From Aggregatilineales bacterium (lineage in GTDB: Bacteria > Chloroflexota > Anaerolineae > Aggregatilineales > Ch27): 64,000 nt of DNA. The position numbers were made by a program, and so were the translations under genes. Each line of letters starts with the position of its first letter. Within the stretch, counting starts at the first letter, position 1. The notes under the pieces were generated by a model. That model was not told the origin of the DNA. It did not search any database and was given only the letters and a program-made list of their open reading frames with translations. Shown here one piece after another: positions 1-9,037 of the stretch. The stretch covers positions 1-64,000 of the forward strand of contig JARKOQ010000005.1 in assembly GCA_029976005.1 (NCBI GenBank). The letters run 5' to 3'.

Positions 1-164
1 GGGGAATGGGTGTCAAGCTGGCCGACAGGCACAGCCTGATGGGGACGAGGCCGGTCGCAAAGCGGGAACAGGGCACGGAAAAGGCACGGATAGATACGGC
101 TTCAGAAGCATGATCCGTAGTGACTCATTGAAAATGATTGCATGGATGGATCGGGCGTCGCGCG

Positions 165-294
165 GTCGCGGATTGGAAATCCGACTCAGAACACGAAGTC
201 CTCCGGACTGAACCGCCGTCTTTAGTCCGGAGGACTTATTCTCCAGAGTCGTGGATTTCAATCCGCGACCCGGCGATGACACATCCGTGTCATC
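165..294. repeat. Nested palindromic intergenic element (three hairpins)
   Basis: Outer imperfect arms 165-187 (gtcgcggattggaaatccgactc) / 246-269 (gagtcgtggatttcaatccgcgac); inner perfect 14-bp arms 196-209 aagtcctccggact / 224-237 agtccggaggactt; separate perfect hairpin 275-294 gatgacac-atcc-gtgtcatc. Confidence 0.8.
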
Positions 295-402
295 AATTTC
301 GCACTCATACTGTGCCAATCCGTGCCCTCTCCGTTTTGTCCGTATGCGGGGTTTGGGGATTGGCTCAAACCCGGAATACGCCGGACGATCAGCCGAGAAT
401 GG

Positions 403-1419
403 TTAGCCGCGGCGCTGGACGCCCAGTCCTGGTGCGGATGGCAGGTGAAGCCGGCCCTGATCCCAGATCATGCCCGTGTACGGGTCGTTGACCACCAGCA
501 GATTACCGTCCAGGTCGGCAAAATCCACGAGCGGGGCCAGGTGGGCCGCTGCGCTGACGCCGACGATGCTCTCGACCATGCAGCCCAGCATGACCTTCAT
601 GCCCAGTGTCCGGGCCAGGGCGATCATCCGGCGGGCCTCGCGCAGACCGCCGCACTTGGCGAGCTTGATGTTGATCCCGCCGATGGCTCCGGCCAGGGGT
701 AGGATATCGCGCGAGTCATGAATGGACTCGTCGGCAATCAGCGGGGGCATGTCTTCCGGCAGGCGGGCCGCCAGGGTATGCCAGCCCTCGCGGTCATGCT
801 GGGCCACGGGCTGCTCGATGAACTGAAGGTCGTACCGCGCCAGGCGGGGAATGATGGCGGCGGCTTCGTTGGCGGTCCAGGCCGCGTTGGCGTCCACGCA
901 CAGGCTGCCGGGGTATGCCTCGCGGGCCATCCGCACCAGGGCCTCGTCACGCTCCAGGCTGCCGGAGCCGAGCTTGATCTTGAGGACGGGATACCCGGCT
1001 GCTTCCTGCATGCGCTGGCGGAACTCCGCGTCATCGGCCATGCTGATGGTGTATGAGCTGAGCGGGGCGCGTTCCGGATTGAGGCCCCACAGGCGGTACA
1101 AGGGCTGGCCGAGAGTCTTCCCCCAACGATCGTGGAGCGCGAGGTCGAGCGCGGCGCGGGCCGGGGCCGGGCCGGAGGGCAGCCGGTCGAGCAGGTCTTC
1201 AACCAGCAGCGGATCGCCTTCCAGGGCGGCCGCGACTTCGGGCCGGGCGACATAGGCCAGGACGTCCGGCACCTGGGCCGGATAGTAAGGGGTAATGGCG
1301 GCCACGCCAACCCCCTCATCCACATGGACGAACACGTTGTCCCGGCTGGTACTGGTGCCATGTGCGATCCGGAACGGCATGGAAAGGGCCAGGGATATCG
1401 GCTCGGCGTGAAGGCTCAT
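403..1419 (-). CDS. Enolase-superfamily dipeptide epimerase (muconate lactonizing/mandelate racemase family; L-Ala-D/L-Glu epimerase-like)
   Basis: 338 aa ORF with KIKLG, VDANAAW, FIEQP, IADES and INIKLAKCGGL motifs. Confidence 0.85.
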   Translation of the reverse strand: MSLHAEPISLALSMPFRIAHGTSTSRDNVFVHVDEGVGVAAITPYYPAQVPDVLAYVARPEVAAALEGDPLLVEDLLDRLPSGPAPARAALDLALHDRWGKTLGQPLYRLWGLNPERAPLSSYTISMADDAEFRQRMQEAAGYPVLKIKLGSGSLERDEALVRMAREAYPGSLCVDANAAWTANEAAAIIPRLARYDLQFIEQPVAQHDREGWHTLAARLPEDMPPLIADESIHDSRDILPLAGAIGGINIKLAKCGGLREARRMIALARTLGMKVMLGCMVESIVGVSAAAHLAPLVDFADLDGNLLVVNDPYTGMIWDQGRLHLPSAPGLGVQRRG

Positions 1420-1594
1420 GCGGTGCTCCTCCGGGGGCAGGTCTGGGAGACGAGGACAGTCCTGGGAGCGATTATAGCTTCAGTCGAGGCGGGTGAGTAA
1501 TGTCAGCCGGGCAGGTGCTTTTAGGAGCTACACGGTATACTTTGCGGGTGTTATTGTTGAAGTGTCACTCGCTTACGACTGTGGAGGCGCGCGT

Positions 1595-2464
1595 ATGCAA
1601 GATTTGACCGAGGCGCTCGTAGAGTTGTTTCGCCGGGCTGCGACCGATCTCCCGGCCGATGTCGAGCAGGTGCTGCGCGAGGCTCACAACCAGGAGGACG
1701 AAGGCTCCGCCGCGCAGAGCGTTCTGGCGAGCATCCTGGAGAACGTGACGCTGGCCCGCGAGCAGTCCACCCCGATTTGCCAGGATACCGGCACCCCCAT
1801 TTTTTACGTGCACTATCCGCTGGGATGGTCGACGATTGCCCTGCGCAAGCAGATTCGGGCGGCGGCGGCCGAAGCCACGCGTCGGTCCTACCTGCGGCCC
1901 AACGCGGTGGACAGCCTGACCGGCAGGAATTCCGGGGATAACACCGGACTTGAATTCCCGGTCATTCACTTCATCGAGTGGGAGGAGGACTACCTCCAGA
2001 TCGATGTCACGCTCAAGGGCGGCGGCTGCGAGAACGTTGGCATCCAGTACAAGCTGCCGGACAGCGAGTTCAAGGCCGGGCGTGACCTGGAAGGCGTGCG
2101 CAAGGTTGTGCTGGATGCGGTCGTCAAGGCCCAAGGTCAAGGCTGCGCGCCGGGTATTCTGGGCGTGGCGATTGGCGGCGATCGCGGCACCGGGTACGAG
2201 CTTTCCAAGGAGCAGTTCCTGCGCCCGATCGGGACGCGCAGCGAGAACCCCGATCTGGCCGGACTCGAGGAGCGGCTGCTCGAGGAATCGAATGCGCTGG
2301 GAATCGGCCCGATGGGGTTTGGAGGCAAAACCACCGTCCTGGACGTGCAGATCGACGCCGCGCACCGGTTGCCCGCAAGCTACTTTGTCACCGTGTCTTA
2401 CATGTGCTGGGCTTGCCGTCGGCGGCGGATGACGGTCCGCGGCGAGGAAGTGACCTACCAGTAG
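1595..2464 (+). CDS. Class I fumarate hydratase, alpha subunit
   Basis: Motifs ICQDTGTPIFYV, GGGCENVG, GQGCAPGILGVAIGGDR; ATG at 1595 (ORF track extends upstream to 1493). Confidence 0.88.
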   Translation: MQDLTEALVELFRRAATDLPADVEQVLREAHNQEDEGSAAQSVLASILENVTLAREQSTPICQDTGTPIFYVHYPLGWSTIALRKQIRAAAAEATRRSYLRPNAVDSLTGRNSGDNTGLEFPVIHFIEWEEDYLQIDVTLKGGGCENVGIQYKLPDSEFKAGRDLEGVRKVVLDAVVKAQGQGCAPGILGVAIGGDRGTGYELSKEQFLRPIGTRSENPDLAGLEERLLEESNALGIGPMGFGGKTTVLDVQIDAAHRLPASYFVTVSYMCWACRRRRMTVRGEEVTYQ

Positions 2465-2478
2465 GGGGACTCAGGATC

Positions 2479-3096
2479 ATGATCGAACTCCAGACGCCAA
2501 TAACCGAGGATCAGGTCAGGGCGCTGCGCACCGGGGACGTGGTCAAGCTCAGCGGTCTGGTGGTGACCGCGCGGGATGCAGCCCATAAGCTCATGATCGA
2601 GAATTTCGTGCAGCCTGCCGAGCCGAAGCTGCCCGATCTGTACGCCCGGCTTCGACCGCTGCTGGACGGCGGGGTGATTTATCACTGCGGGCCGGTTGTG
2701 GCACAGAACCAGGATGGCTCCTACCGGTTTGTCGCGGCCGGACCGACCACGAGCAGCCGTGAGGAACCCTACGAGGCGGACGTGATCAGACACTTTCACG
2801 TGCGGGCCGTGATCGGCAAGGGTGGGATGGGGGCCAGGACTCTGGCCGCCTGCAAGGAGCAGGGGGCCGTCTACCTTCACGCGGTGGGCGGCGCGGCCTC
2901 CCTGATCGCGGCCACCGTCGAGGAAGTGGCGGATGTGTTCCTCAAGGACGAGCTGGGCGTCCCTGAGGCTTTCTGGGTCATTCGGGTCAAGAATTGGAAC
3001 CTGGTGGTGACGATGGACGCGCACGGCAACAGCCTGCACGAAACCATCCACAAGACTTCCGAGGCCCGCTTCAAGGAGTTGGCGGGACTGGCCTAG
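2479..3096 (+). CDS. Class I fumarate hydratase, beta subunit
   Basis: Directly downstream of alpha subunit; LRTGDVVKLSGLVVTARDAAHK, YHCGPVV, IGKGGMG motifs; start ATG 2479. Confidence 0.88.
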   Translation: MIELQTPITEDQVRALRTGDVVKLSGLVVTARDAAHKLMIENFVQPAEPKLPDLYARLRPLLDGGVIYHCGPVVAQNQDGSYRFVAAGPTTSSREEPYEADVIRHFHVRAVIGKGGMGARTLAACKEQGAVYLHAVGGAASLIAATVEEVADVFLKDELGVPEAFWVIRVKNWNLVVTMDAHGNSLHETIHKTSEARFKELAGLA

Positions 3097-3117
3097 AGTC
3101 CTTTCGGCGCACTCAAA

Positions 3118-3151
3118 CCGCTGCCATTCCACCGGATGGCGGCGGTTTTTT
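3118..3151 (+). terminator. Intrinsic terminator after fumarase genes
   Basis: ccgctgccat-tccaccgg-atggcggcgg followed by tttttt. Confidence 0.8.
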
Positions 3152-3260
3152 GTTGGTGGGGGTAGCGGACGGAACGGCGATCGGGCGATTGTTTGTCCCG
3201 TCACAAATCGCGCGCTAAACTGGAGTTGTGTTATCTAAAATACCAGGAGCATTCTGACCC

Positions 3261-4712
3261 ATGGCAGATTTTCGGATCGAAAAAGACTCTCTTGGCGAGT
3301 TGCAGGTACCGGCGGATGCTCTGTACGGCGTCCAGACGCAGCGGGCCGTGTTGAACTTCCCGGTCAGCGGAATGCGCTGCTATCCGGCCTTTGTCTGGTC
3401 GATGGCGGCCATCAAGCGCGCGGCGGCGGAGGTCAACCACGACCTGGGCCTGTTTCAAGACGTCGAGGCGGACGGGCACAAGCAGAGCGGCGCGGAGATC
3501 GCCAGGGCGATCATGACCGCGGCCGACGAAGTGCTGGCCGGGCAGTGGCGCGATCAGTTTGTGGTGGACCCGTTCCAGGCCGGGGCCGGCACCAGCCAGA
3601 ATATGAACACGAATGAAGTCATCGCCAGCCGCGCCAATCAACTGCTGGGGTATGGTCTGTCCGATCGCGGCAAGCCGGTCCATCCCAACGATCACGTCAA
3701 CATGGCCCAGTCGACCAACGACACGATTCCAACCGCGATCCGGTTAGGGGTGCTGTGGCGGCTGGACGAGCTGCTGAACGTCCTGCACGGTCTGCGGGAG
3801 GCGCTGGCGCGCAAGGCGGTCGAGTTCGACCCCATCGTGAAGAGCGGCCGCACCCATCTCCAGGATGCGGTCCCGGTGCGGCTGGGGCAGGAGTTCGGCG
3901 CGTACGCGAAGGCGATCGAGCGCCACGTCGAAAAAATCCGGTTCGCGGGGGTAGGGCTGCGGCGGCTGGGCATTGGCGGCACGGCGACCGGGACAGGGCT
4001 GAACGCTCACCCGGAGTACCACCGCCGGATGGTGGCGACGCTGTCCCGGCTCACCGGCCTGGAACTCCACGAGAGCGACGACCTGTTCGAGTCGATGCAG
4101 TCGATGCAGGACGCCGTGTTTTTCTCCGGCGCGCTGCGCGCCCTGGCCCAGGACCTGATCCGGATCGCCAACGATTTCCGGCTGCTCAGCAGCGGCCCCA
4201 CGACCGGCCTGGATGAGCTTCGTCTGCCGGCCGTCCAGCCCGGATCGAGCATCATGCCGGGCAAGGTCAACCCGGTGCTGGCCGAAATGCTGGCCATGGC
4301 GATGTACCACGTCATGGGCAATGACCTGACCGTGACGCTTGCCGGGCAGGCCGGGCAGCTTGAGCTGAACGTGATGATGCCGATCATCGCCCACAACCTG
4401 TTCGAGATGATGCACGTCACGATTGGCGCGGTGCGGGCCTTTACCGAGAAATGCGTGGTCGATCTGACCGCCAACGCGGACAAGGCCAGCGGCTGGCTGG
4501 CCAAGAATCCGATCCTGGTGACGGCGCTCAATCCCCTCATTGGGTATGCGAAGGGGGCAGAGGTCGCCAAGAAGGCCCTGGCCGAAAACAAGACGGTCCG
4601 GCAGGTGGTGGTCGAGCTGGGCTACCTGAGCGAGGCCGAGGCCGACGCCGTGCTGGACACCCGCGCCATGACCGAGGGCGGGATTCGCGGATCGGGCGGT
4701 GGCGGCGGCTGA
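3261..4712 (+). CDS. Class II fumarase/aspartate ammonia-lyase superfamily protein
   Basis: RIEKDSLGELQVPADALYGVQTQRAV, GSSIMPGKVNPV, AGQLELNVMMPIIAHNL, LNPLIGY; fumarase vs aspartase not resolved. Confidence 0.85.
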   Translation: MADFRIEKDSLGELQVPADALYGVQTQRAVLNFPVSGMRCYPAFVWSMAAIKRAAAEVNHDLGLFQDVEADGHKQSGAEIARAIMTAADEVLAGQWRDQFVVDPFQAGAGTSQNMNTNEVIASRANQLLGYGLSDRGKPVHPNDHVNMAQSTNDTIPTAIRLGVLWRLDELLNVLHGLREALARKAVEFDPIVKSGRTHLQDAVPVRLGQEFGAYAKAIERHVEKIRFAGVGLRRLGIGGTATGTGLNAHPEYHRRMVATLSRLTGLELHESDDLFESMQSMQDAVFFSGALRALAQDLIRIANDFRLLSSGPTTGLDELRLPAVQPGSSIMPGKVNPVLAEMLAMAMYHVMGNDLTVTLAGQAGQLELNVMMPIIAHNLFEMMHVTIGAVRAFTEKCVVDLTANADKASGWLAKNPILVTALNPLIGYAKGAEVAKKALAENKTVRQVVVELGYLSEAEADAVLDTRAMTEGGIRGSGGGGG

Positions 4713-4775
4713 TCGAAAGGCGCAGACCGCGGGGCCTGCGCCTATCACAGCGCAATAGCTGGTGCGTCCGGCCTG

Positions 4776-6380
4776 CTACGAGCCGAGCGGCGAAAGCCAG
4801 AGGAATCCGAAAGGCGGCAGCACGAGCGTAGCCCCGATTTCGACTCGTTGGCCGGTCAGTTCGTTCCGCGCTGCCCAGAGGCCGAGATGGGCGGTCGGGA
4901 TGCTGACAGGCGCATCGCTCAGGTTGTGCAGCACGAACAGGCGCTGGTCCTCGCTGGCCCGCCAGAAGCACAGGCTGTTGGCGGGGGCGTCCGCCAGCCA
5001 GTCCAGGCGGCCTTCGGACAGGGCGGGCAGCCGCTTGAACGTGTGGGTGAGGTGGCGGATCTGGTTGAGCAGGGAGGCCGGGTCGGCGCGCTGGGCCTGC
5101 ACATTGACCTGCCGGTAGCCATACACCGGGTCGTCGATGACGGGGGAATAAAGTGCGTCCGGTGCGCAGGATGAGAACCCGGCATTGAGGCTGGCGTCCC
5201 ACTGCATCGGGGTGCGGACTCCATTCCGGTCGGGCAGGGCGAGGTTATCGCCCATGCCGATCTCATCCCCGTAGTACAGGACGGGTGTGCCCGGCAAGGT
5301 ATAAAGCATAGAATACATCAGGGCGATCTTGCGCCGGTCGTTGCCCATGAGGGGAGCCAGGCGGCGACGGATGCCCATGTTGAGGCGCTGGTCGCGTTCC
5401 GGCGCGTAGAAGTTCCACATGAACTCGCGATCTTCGGGCGTGACCATTTCCAGGGTCAGCTCGTCGTGGTTGCGCAGGAATGACCCCCACTGGCAGCACG
5501 CCGGGATGTCGGGCGTCTGGTTCAGGATGTCGATGATCGAGGCGTTGTCTTGCCGTGCCAGGGCCATATACAGGCGCGGCATCAGCGGGAAGTGAAAGCC
5601 CATGTGGAATTCGTCGCCGTCGCCGAAATAGGGCAGGGTGTCCTTGGGCCACTGGTTGGCTTCGGCCAGCAACACCCGGCCCGGAAAGGTCTCGTCGATG
5701 TAGCGGCGTATCCGCTTCAGATAGGCGTGAGTCTCCGGCAGGTTTTCGCAGGTCGTGCCCTCCCGCTCGAAGAGATAGGGGACGGCATCCACCCGGAAGC
5801 CATCCACGCCCAGGTCGAGCCAGTACTTGATGATGTCCAGCATGGCCTGCTGCACGCGTGGGCTGTCGTAGTTCAGGTCGGGCTGGCTGGCGAAAAAGCG
5901 ATGCCAGTAGTACTGGCCGCTGACCGGGTCCAGGGACCAGTTGGAGTCGAGCGTGTCGCAGAAAATCACGCGCGTCCCGGCATAGCGATCGGGGGTGTCG
6001 CTCCAGACGTAGAAGTCGCGCAGGCGCGACTCGCGGGAGCGGCGGGCCATCCGGAACCAGGGATGCTCCTCCGAGGTATGGTTCATCACGAGGTCGGGAA
6101 TGACCTTCATGCCGCGCTCGTGAATCTCGTCCACGACCAGGCGGAATTCCTCCAGGGTTCCATACTGAGGGTGGATTCCGTAGAAGCTGGAAATGTCGTA
6201 GCCGTCGTCCTTGAGCGGCGACGGGAAGAATGGCGTCAGCCAGACGCAGTCCACCCCTAACCATTGCAGGTAATCGAGGTGCTCCAGCAAGCCGCCAAAA
6301 TCGCCCCAGCCGTCGCCGTTGCCGTCCGCGAAGGCCCGGGGATAGAGTTCGTAGAAGACGGCGTTTTTGTACCAGGTCAT
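4776..6380 (-). CDS. treS: GH13 maltose alpha-D-glucosyltransferase / trehalose synthase (TreS-like)
   Basis: MTWYKNAVFYELYPRAFADGNGDGWGDF, GVDGFRVDAVPYL, LLAEANQW, FLRNHDELTLEMV, PGTPVLYYGDEIGMGDN; likely start at 6380. Confidence 0.85.
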   Translation of the reverse strand: MTWYKNAVFYELYPRAFADGNGDGWGDFGGLLEHLDYLQWLGVDCVWLTPFFPSPLKDDGYDISSFYGIHPQYGTLEEFRLVVDEIHERGMKVIPDLVMNHTSEEHPWFRMARRSRESRLRDFYVWSDTPDRYAGTRVIFCDTLDSNWSLDPVSGQYYWHRFFASQPDLNYDSPRVQQAMLDIIKYWLDLGVDGFRVDAVPYLFEREGTTCENLPETHAYLKRIRRYIDETFPGRVLLAEANQWPKDTLPYFGDGDEFHMGFHFPLMPRLYMALARQDNASIIDILNQTPDIPACCQWGSFLRNHDELTLEMVTPEDREFMWNFYAPERDQRLNMGIRRRLAPLMGNDRRKIALMYSMLYTLPGTPVLYYGDEIGMGDNLALPDRNGVRTPMQWDASLNAGFSSCAPDALYSPVIDDPVYGYRQVNVQAQRADPASLLNQIRHLTHTFKRLPALSEGRLDWLADAPANSLCFWRASEDQRLFVLHNLSDAPVSIPTAHLGLWAARNELTGQRVEIGATLVLPPFGFLWLSPLGS

Positions 6381-6402
6381 CTTGGGTTGCCTTTCAGTAC
6401 AC

Positions 6403-6434
6403 AAACCCACCGGCTGTGGGGTGCCGGTGGGTTT
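6403..6434 (-). terminator. Hairpin between ABC permease and treS (possible partial terminator)
   Basis: aaacccaccggc-tgtggggt-gccggtgggttt, 12-bp perfect arms, only a short T-run on the minus strand. Confidence 0.55.
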
Positions 6435-6471
6435 CCAGTCGCGTGAATGGATGCGGTTTCGGAGGCGGCCT

Positions 6472-7320
6472 TCACCCTTTGACCGCGCCGGCGGTCAGCC
6501 CCTCGACGATCCGGTTCTGGAAGACCAGCACCAGGGCCAGCAGGGGCAGCGTGACGACCATCGCAGCGGCCATGACTTCCGCGATCGGTTCCTGCCGGGC
6601 GATGTTTCCGCTGAACAGGGCGATCGCCACGGGCACGGTGTAGGAGCCGGGATCGGTGATGGTGAAGGTCAGCGCGAACAGGTATTCGTTCCAGGCCGAG
6701 ATGAACGCCAGGAGGCCGGTGGTCACCAGGGCGGGCGCCGTCAGCGGCAGCAGAATCATGTGGAAAGTCTGGAAGGTGGTCGCGCCGTCGACGTAGGCGG
6801 CCTGCTCGATTTCACCTGGCAAACCACGGAAGAAGCTGGTCAGCACCCAGACGGTGAAGGGCAGGGTGAAGATGGGGTAGGAGATGATCAGCGCCAGCGG
6901 AGAGCCAAAGACGCCCAGGTCCTTGACGATGGCGAACAACCCCGCCAGAACAGAAATCTGCGGGAACATCGTCATGGAGAGCACGGCGTAGAGCATGGCG
7001 GTGCGCCCCCGGAACTGGATGCGCCCCAGGGCGTAGGCGGCGAACGAGCCTACACTGAGCGCGAGCAGCACGGTCAGGCCGGAGACGAGGGCCGAATTGC
7101 CCAGCGCCCGGATGAAGTTGGCGTTGGACAGCACGCTCTGGTAGTTGATCAGCGTCGGGTCGCTGGGGACGTACGACGCGCTCCCCATGATCTCCTGTTC
7201 GCTCTTGAACGAGGAGTTGAGCGCCCAGTAGAAGGGAAACAGGGTGAAGAGTGCGATCGCGACGACCAGCAGCCAGAATCCGATCCGGCCCAGGATGTGG
7301 GTAAGCTGTTTCTGGGTCAT
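6472..7320 (-). CDS. Sugar ABC transporter permease (MalG-like)
   Basis: 282 aa; EIEQAAYVDGATTFQTFHMILLPLTAPALVTTGLLAFISAWNEYLFAL (EAA motif). Confidence 0.9.
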   Translation of the reverse strand: MTQKQLTHILGRIGFWLLVVAIALFTLFPFYWALNSSFKSEQEIMGSASYVPSDPTLINYQSVLSNANFIRALGNSALVSGLTVLLALSVGSFAAYALGRIQFRGRTAMLYAVLSMTMFPQISVLAGLFAIVKDLGVFGSPLALIISYPIFTLPFTVWVLTSFFRGLPGEIEQAAYVDGATTFQTFHMILLPLTAPALVTTGLLAFISAWNEYLFALTFTITDPGSYTVPVAIALFSGNIARQEPIAEVMAAAMVVTLPLLALVLVFQNRIVEGLTAGAVKG

Positions 7321-8909
7321 TCTGTCTCCACCCCCAGTGTCCTGACGTAAACGACCGCGAAGATGAAGATCAGGATGAAGATGATCACGCCGATCGCCGA
7401 CGCGTACCCCCCATTCTGGGCCTGGACCAGGGTTTCGTAGTTGTAGGTTGCCATCGAGAGCTTCTGCCGACCCAGGAGGACCTGGAAGACATCGAAGGCG
7501 CGCAGGGCATCCAGCGTGCGGAAGACCAGGGCAACGGCGATGGTCGGACGGAGCAGCGGCAGGGTGACGCTGAAGAACTGTCTGACCCGGTTCGCGCCGT
7601 CCACCGAGGCGGCCTCGTACAGGTCCCCCGGAATGGTCTGAAGGCCGGCCAGGAGCAGCAGGGCCATGAAAGGCACGGTCTTCCAGACATCGACCATGAT
7701 CAAGGTGTTGAGCTGGAGCGATGGATTGGCCAGCCAGGCCTGCGAAGACTGGATGACATTCAGATCAACCAGGATTTTGTTGATCAGGCCGGACTGGTTG
7801 TCGCGCAACATGACTTCCCACAGGCGAGCCGAAATCACGGTAGGGATGGCCCAGGGCACCAGCATCGCGGTTCGCATCAACCCTCGACCGGAGAACTTGG
7901 AGTTCACGACCATCGCCACGAAGAGGCCGAGGACAAGCTCCAAAACTACCGAGATCACGGTGAAATAGAGCGTGTTGCCTACGGCTTGCAGGAAGTCCGG
8001 GTCCGTTCCAATGATGCTCAGGCCCGTCCCATTGCCGCGATCGATCGTGCCGACCGGCCGGAAACCAAGCTGGAGCAGGTCCCGGGAGGGCAGCTCCCAG
8101 CGGGTTGTTCCGGCATTGTCGGTCTGGCAGACCCCGCTTTCGTCGCTGCGACAGTTGACCGATTCGATCCGGAACTGGAGCAGCTTGGCATAATTGTCCA
8201 GGCCCACGAAGTTGACCGTTCCCGTCCCGGCGAAGCGCTTGTCGGTCAGGCTGGTGATGAAGGTCTCCTCCAGGGGACGGGCTGCCACGAGGATCAGCAG
8301 CGCGACGGTCGGCAGCAGCAGGTTCCAGGCCATGCGCGTGTTGCGGGTGGTCAGCGTCTCGTCACCCTCGAAAATGTACTCCAGTACGCCGGTAAGCCAG
8401 CGGCGGGCAAAAAAGACGGGAACGAGGAGGACGAGAAAAGGCAGAATGGCGAGAATTGCTCCGCCGATATCGAATGTCGGATTCGACAGCGTGATGGAGG
8501 CGCGTCCCACGCTCACGAAAGTGATGATGCTGTACAAGACGAGGGCCACGATCATCCACAGCAAGGCCAGTTCGGCCCAGCGGGCGGCGGTCACACTGCG
8601 CTTGCGCAGGTTGAAGCCCAGCCGGAGGAACAGAACGCCGATCAGGATGATCAGAAGCGGCGTGACGATTCCAAAGCTATCGAGGAAGGCAAGAAAGACC
8701 GATGTGTCATTCCGAGTTGCTTCGCGAATCGCCGGGTCACTGTTGATCTGAACAAACAATAAGCCGAACAGGGCCAGCCCCAGGAGCATGAACAGGCCGC
8801 TGATCAATTCTACACCGAGATTCTCAATATCCGTGGCCCGCCTCTGGCGCGGTTGATCGCCAGGCGATCCGGTGCCTTCCAAAGGATGTTTCTTTTCTTC
8901 CGCCATCAT
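7317..8909 (-). CDS. Sugar ABC transporter permease (MalF-like) with long N-terminal membrane extension
   Basis: EAA loop DLYEAASVDGANRVRQFFSVTLPLLRPTIAVALVFR; about 530 aa from the likely start, with extra hydrophobic segments N-terminal to the permease core. Confidence 0.88.
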   Translation of the reverse strand: MMAEEKKHPLEGTGSPGDQPRQRRATDIENLGVELISGLFMLLGLALFGLLFVQINSDPAIREATRNDTSVFLAFLDSFGIVTPLLIILIGVLFLRLGFNLRKRSVTAARWAELALLWMIVALVLYSIITFVSVGRASITLSNPTFDIGGAILAILPFLVLLVPVFFARRWLTGVLEYIFEGDETLTTRNTRMAWNLLLPTVALLILVAARPLEETFITSLTDKRFAGTGTVNFVGLDNYAKLLQFRIESVNCRSDESGVCQTDNAGTTRWELPSRDLLQLGFRPVGTIDRGNGTGLSIIGTDPDFLQAVGNTLYFTVISVVLELVLGLFVAMVVNSKFSGRGLMRTAMLVPWAIPTVISARLWEVMLRDNQSGLINKILVDLNVIQSSQAWLANPSLQLNTLIMVDVWKTVPFMALLLLAGLQTIPGDLYEAASVDGANRVRQFFSVTLPLLRPTIAVALVFRTLDALRAFDVFQVLLGRQKLSMATYNYETLVQAQNGGYASAIGVIIFILIFIFAVVYVRTLGVETE

Positions 8910-8982
8910 GACCTCCGCAGGGAAGCCCGCGCTGTTGCGTCTCTGACTGGTTTTTTGCAGGAAACAGCAGTGCAGCAGGGAA

Positions 8983-9011
8983 GCCTGGGGGCAGTGTTTC
9001 ACTGCCCCCAG
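8983..9011 (-). other. Intercistronic stem-loop between binding-protein and permease genes
   Basis: cctgggggcagtg-ttt-cactgcccccagg, perfect 13-bp stem, not followed by a T-run on the minus strand. Confidence 0.75.
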
Positions 9012-9037
9012 GGGACCTACATCATGGGTTGTGCGTG

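Noticed and set aside
4718-4743. Hairpin aggcgcag-accgcggggc-ctgcgcct between convergent genes as a terminator
   Set aside because: Perfect 8-bp stem but no T-run on either strand; kept out as unsupported termination signal.
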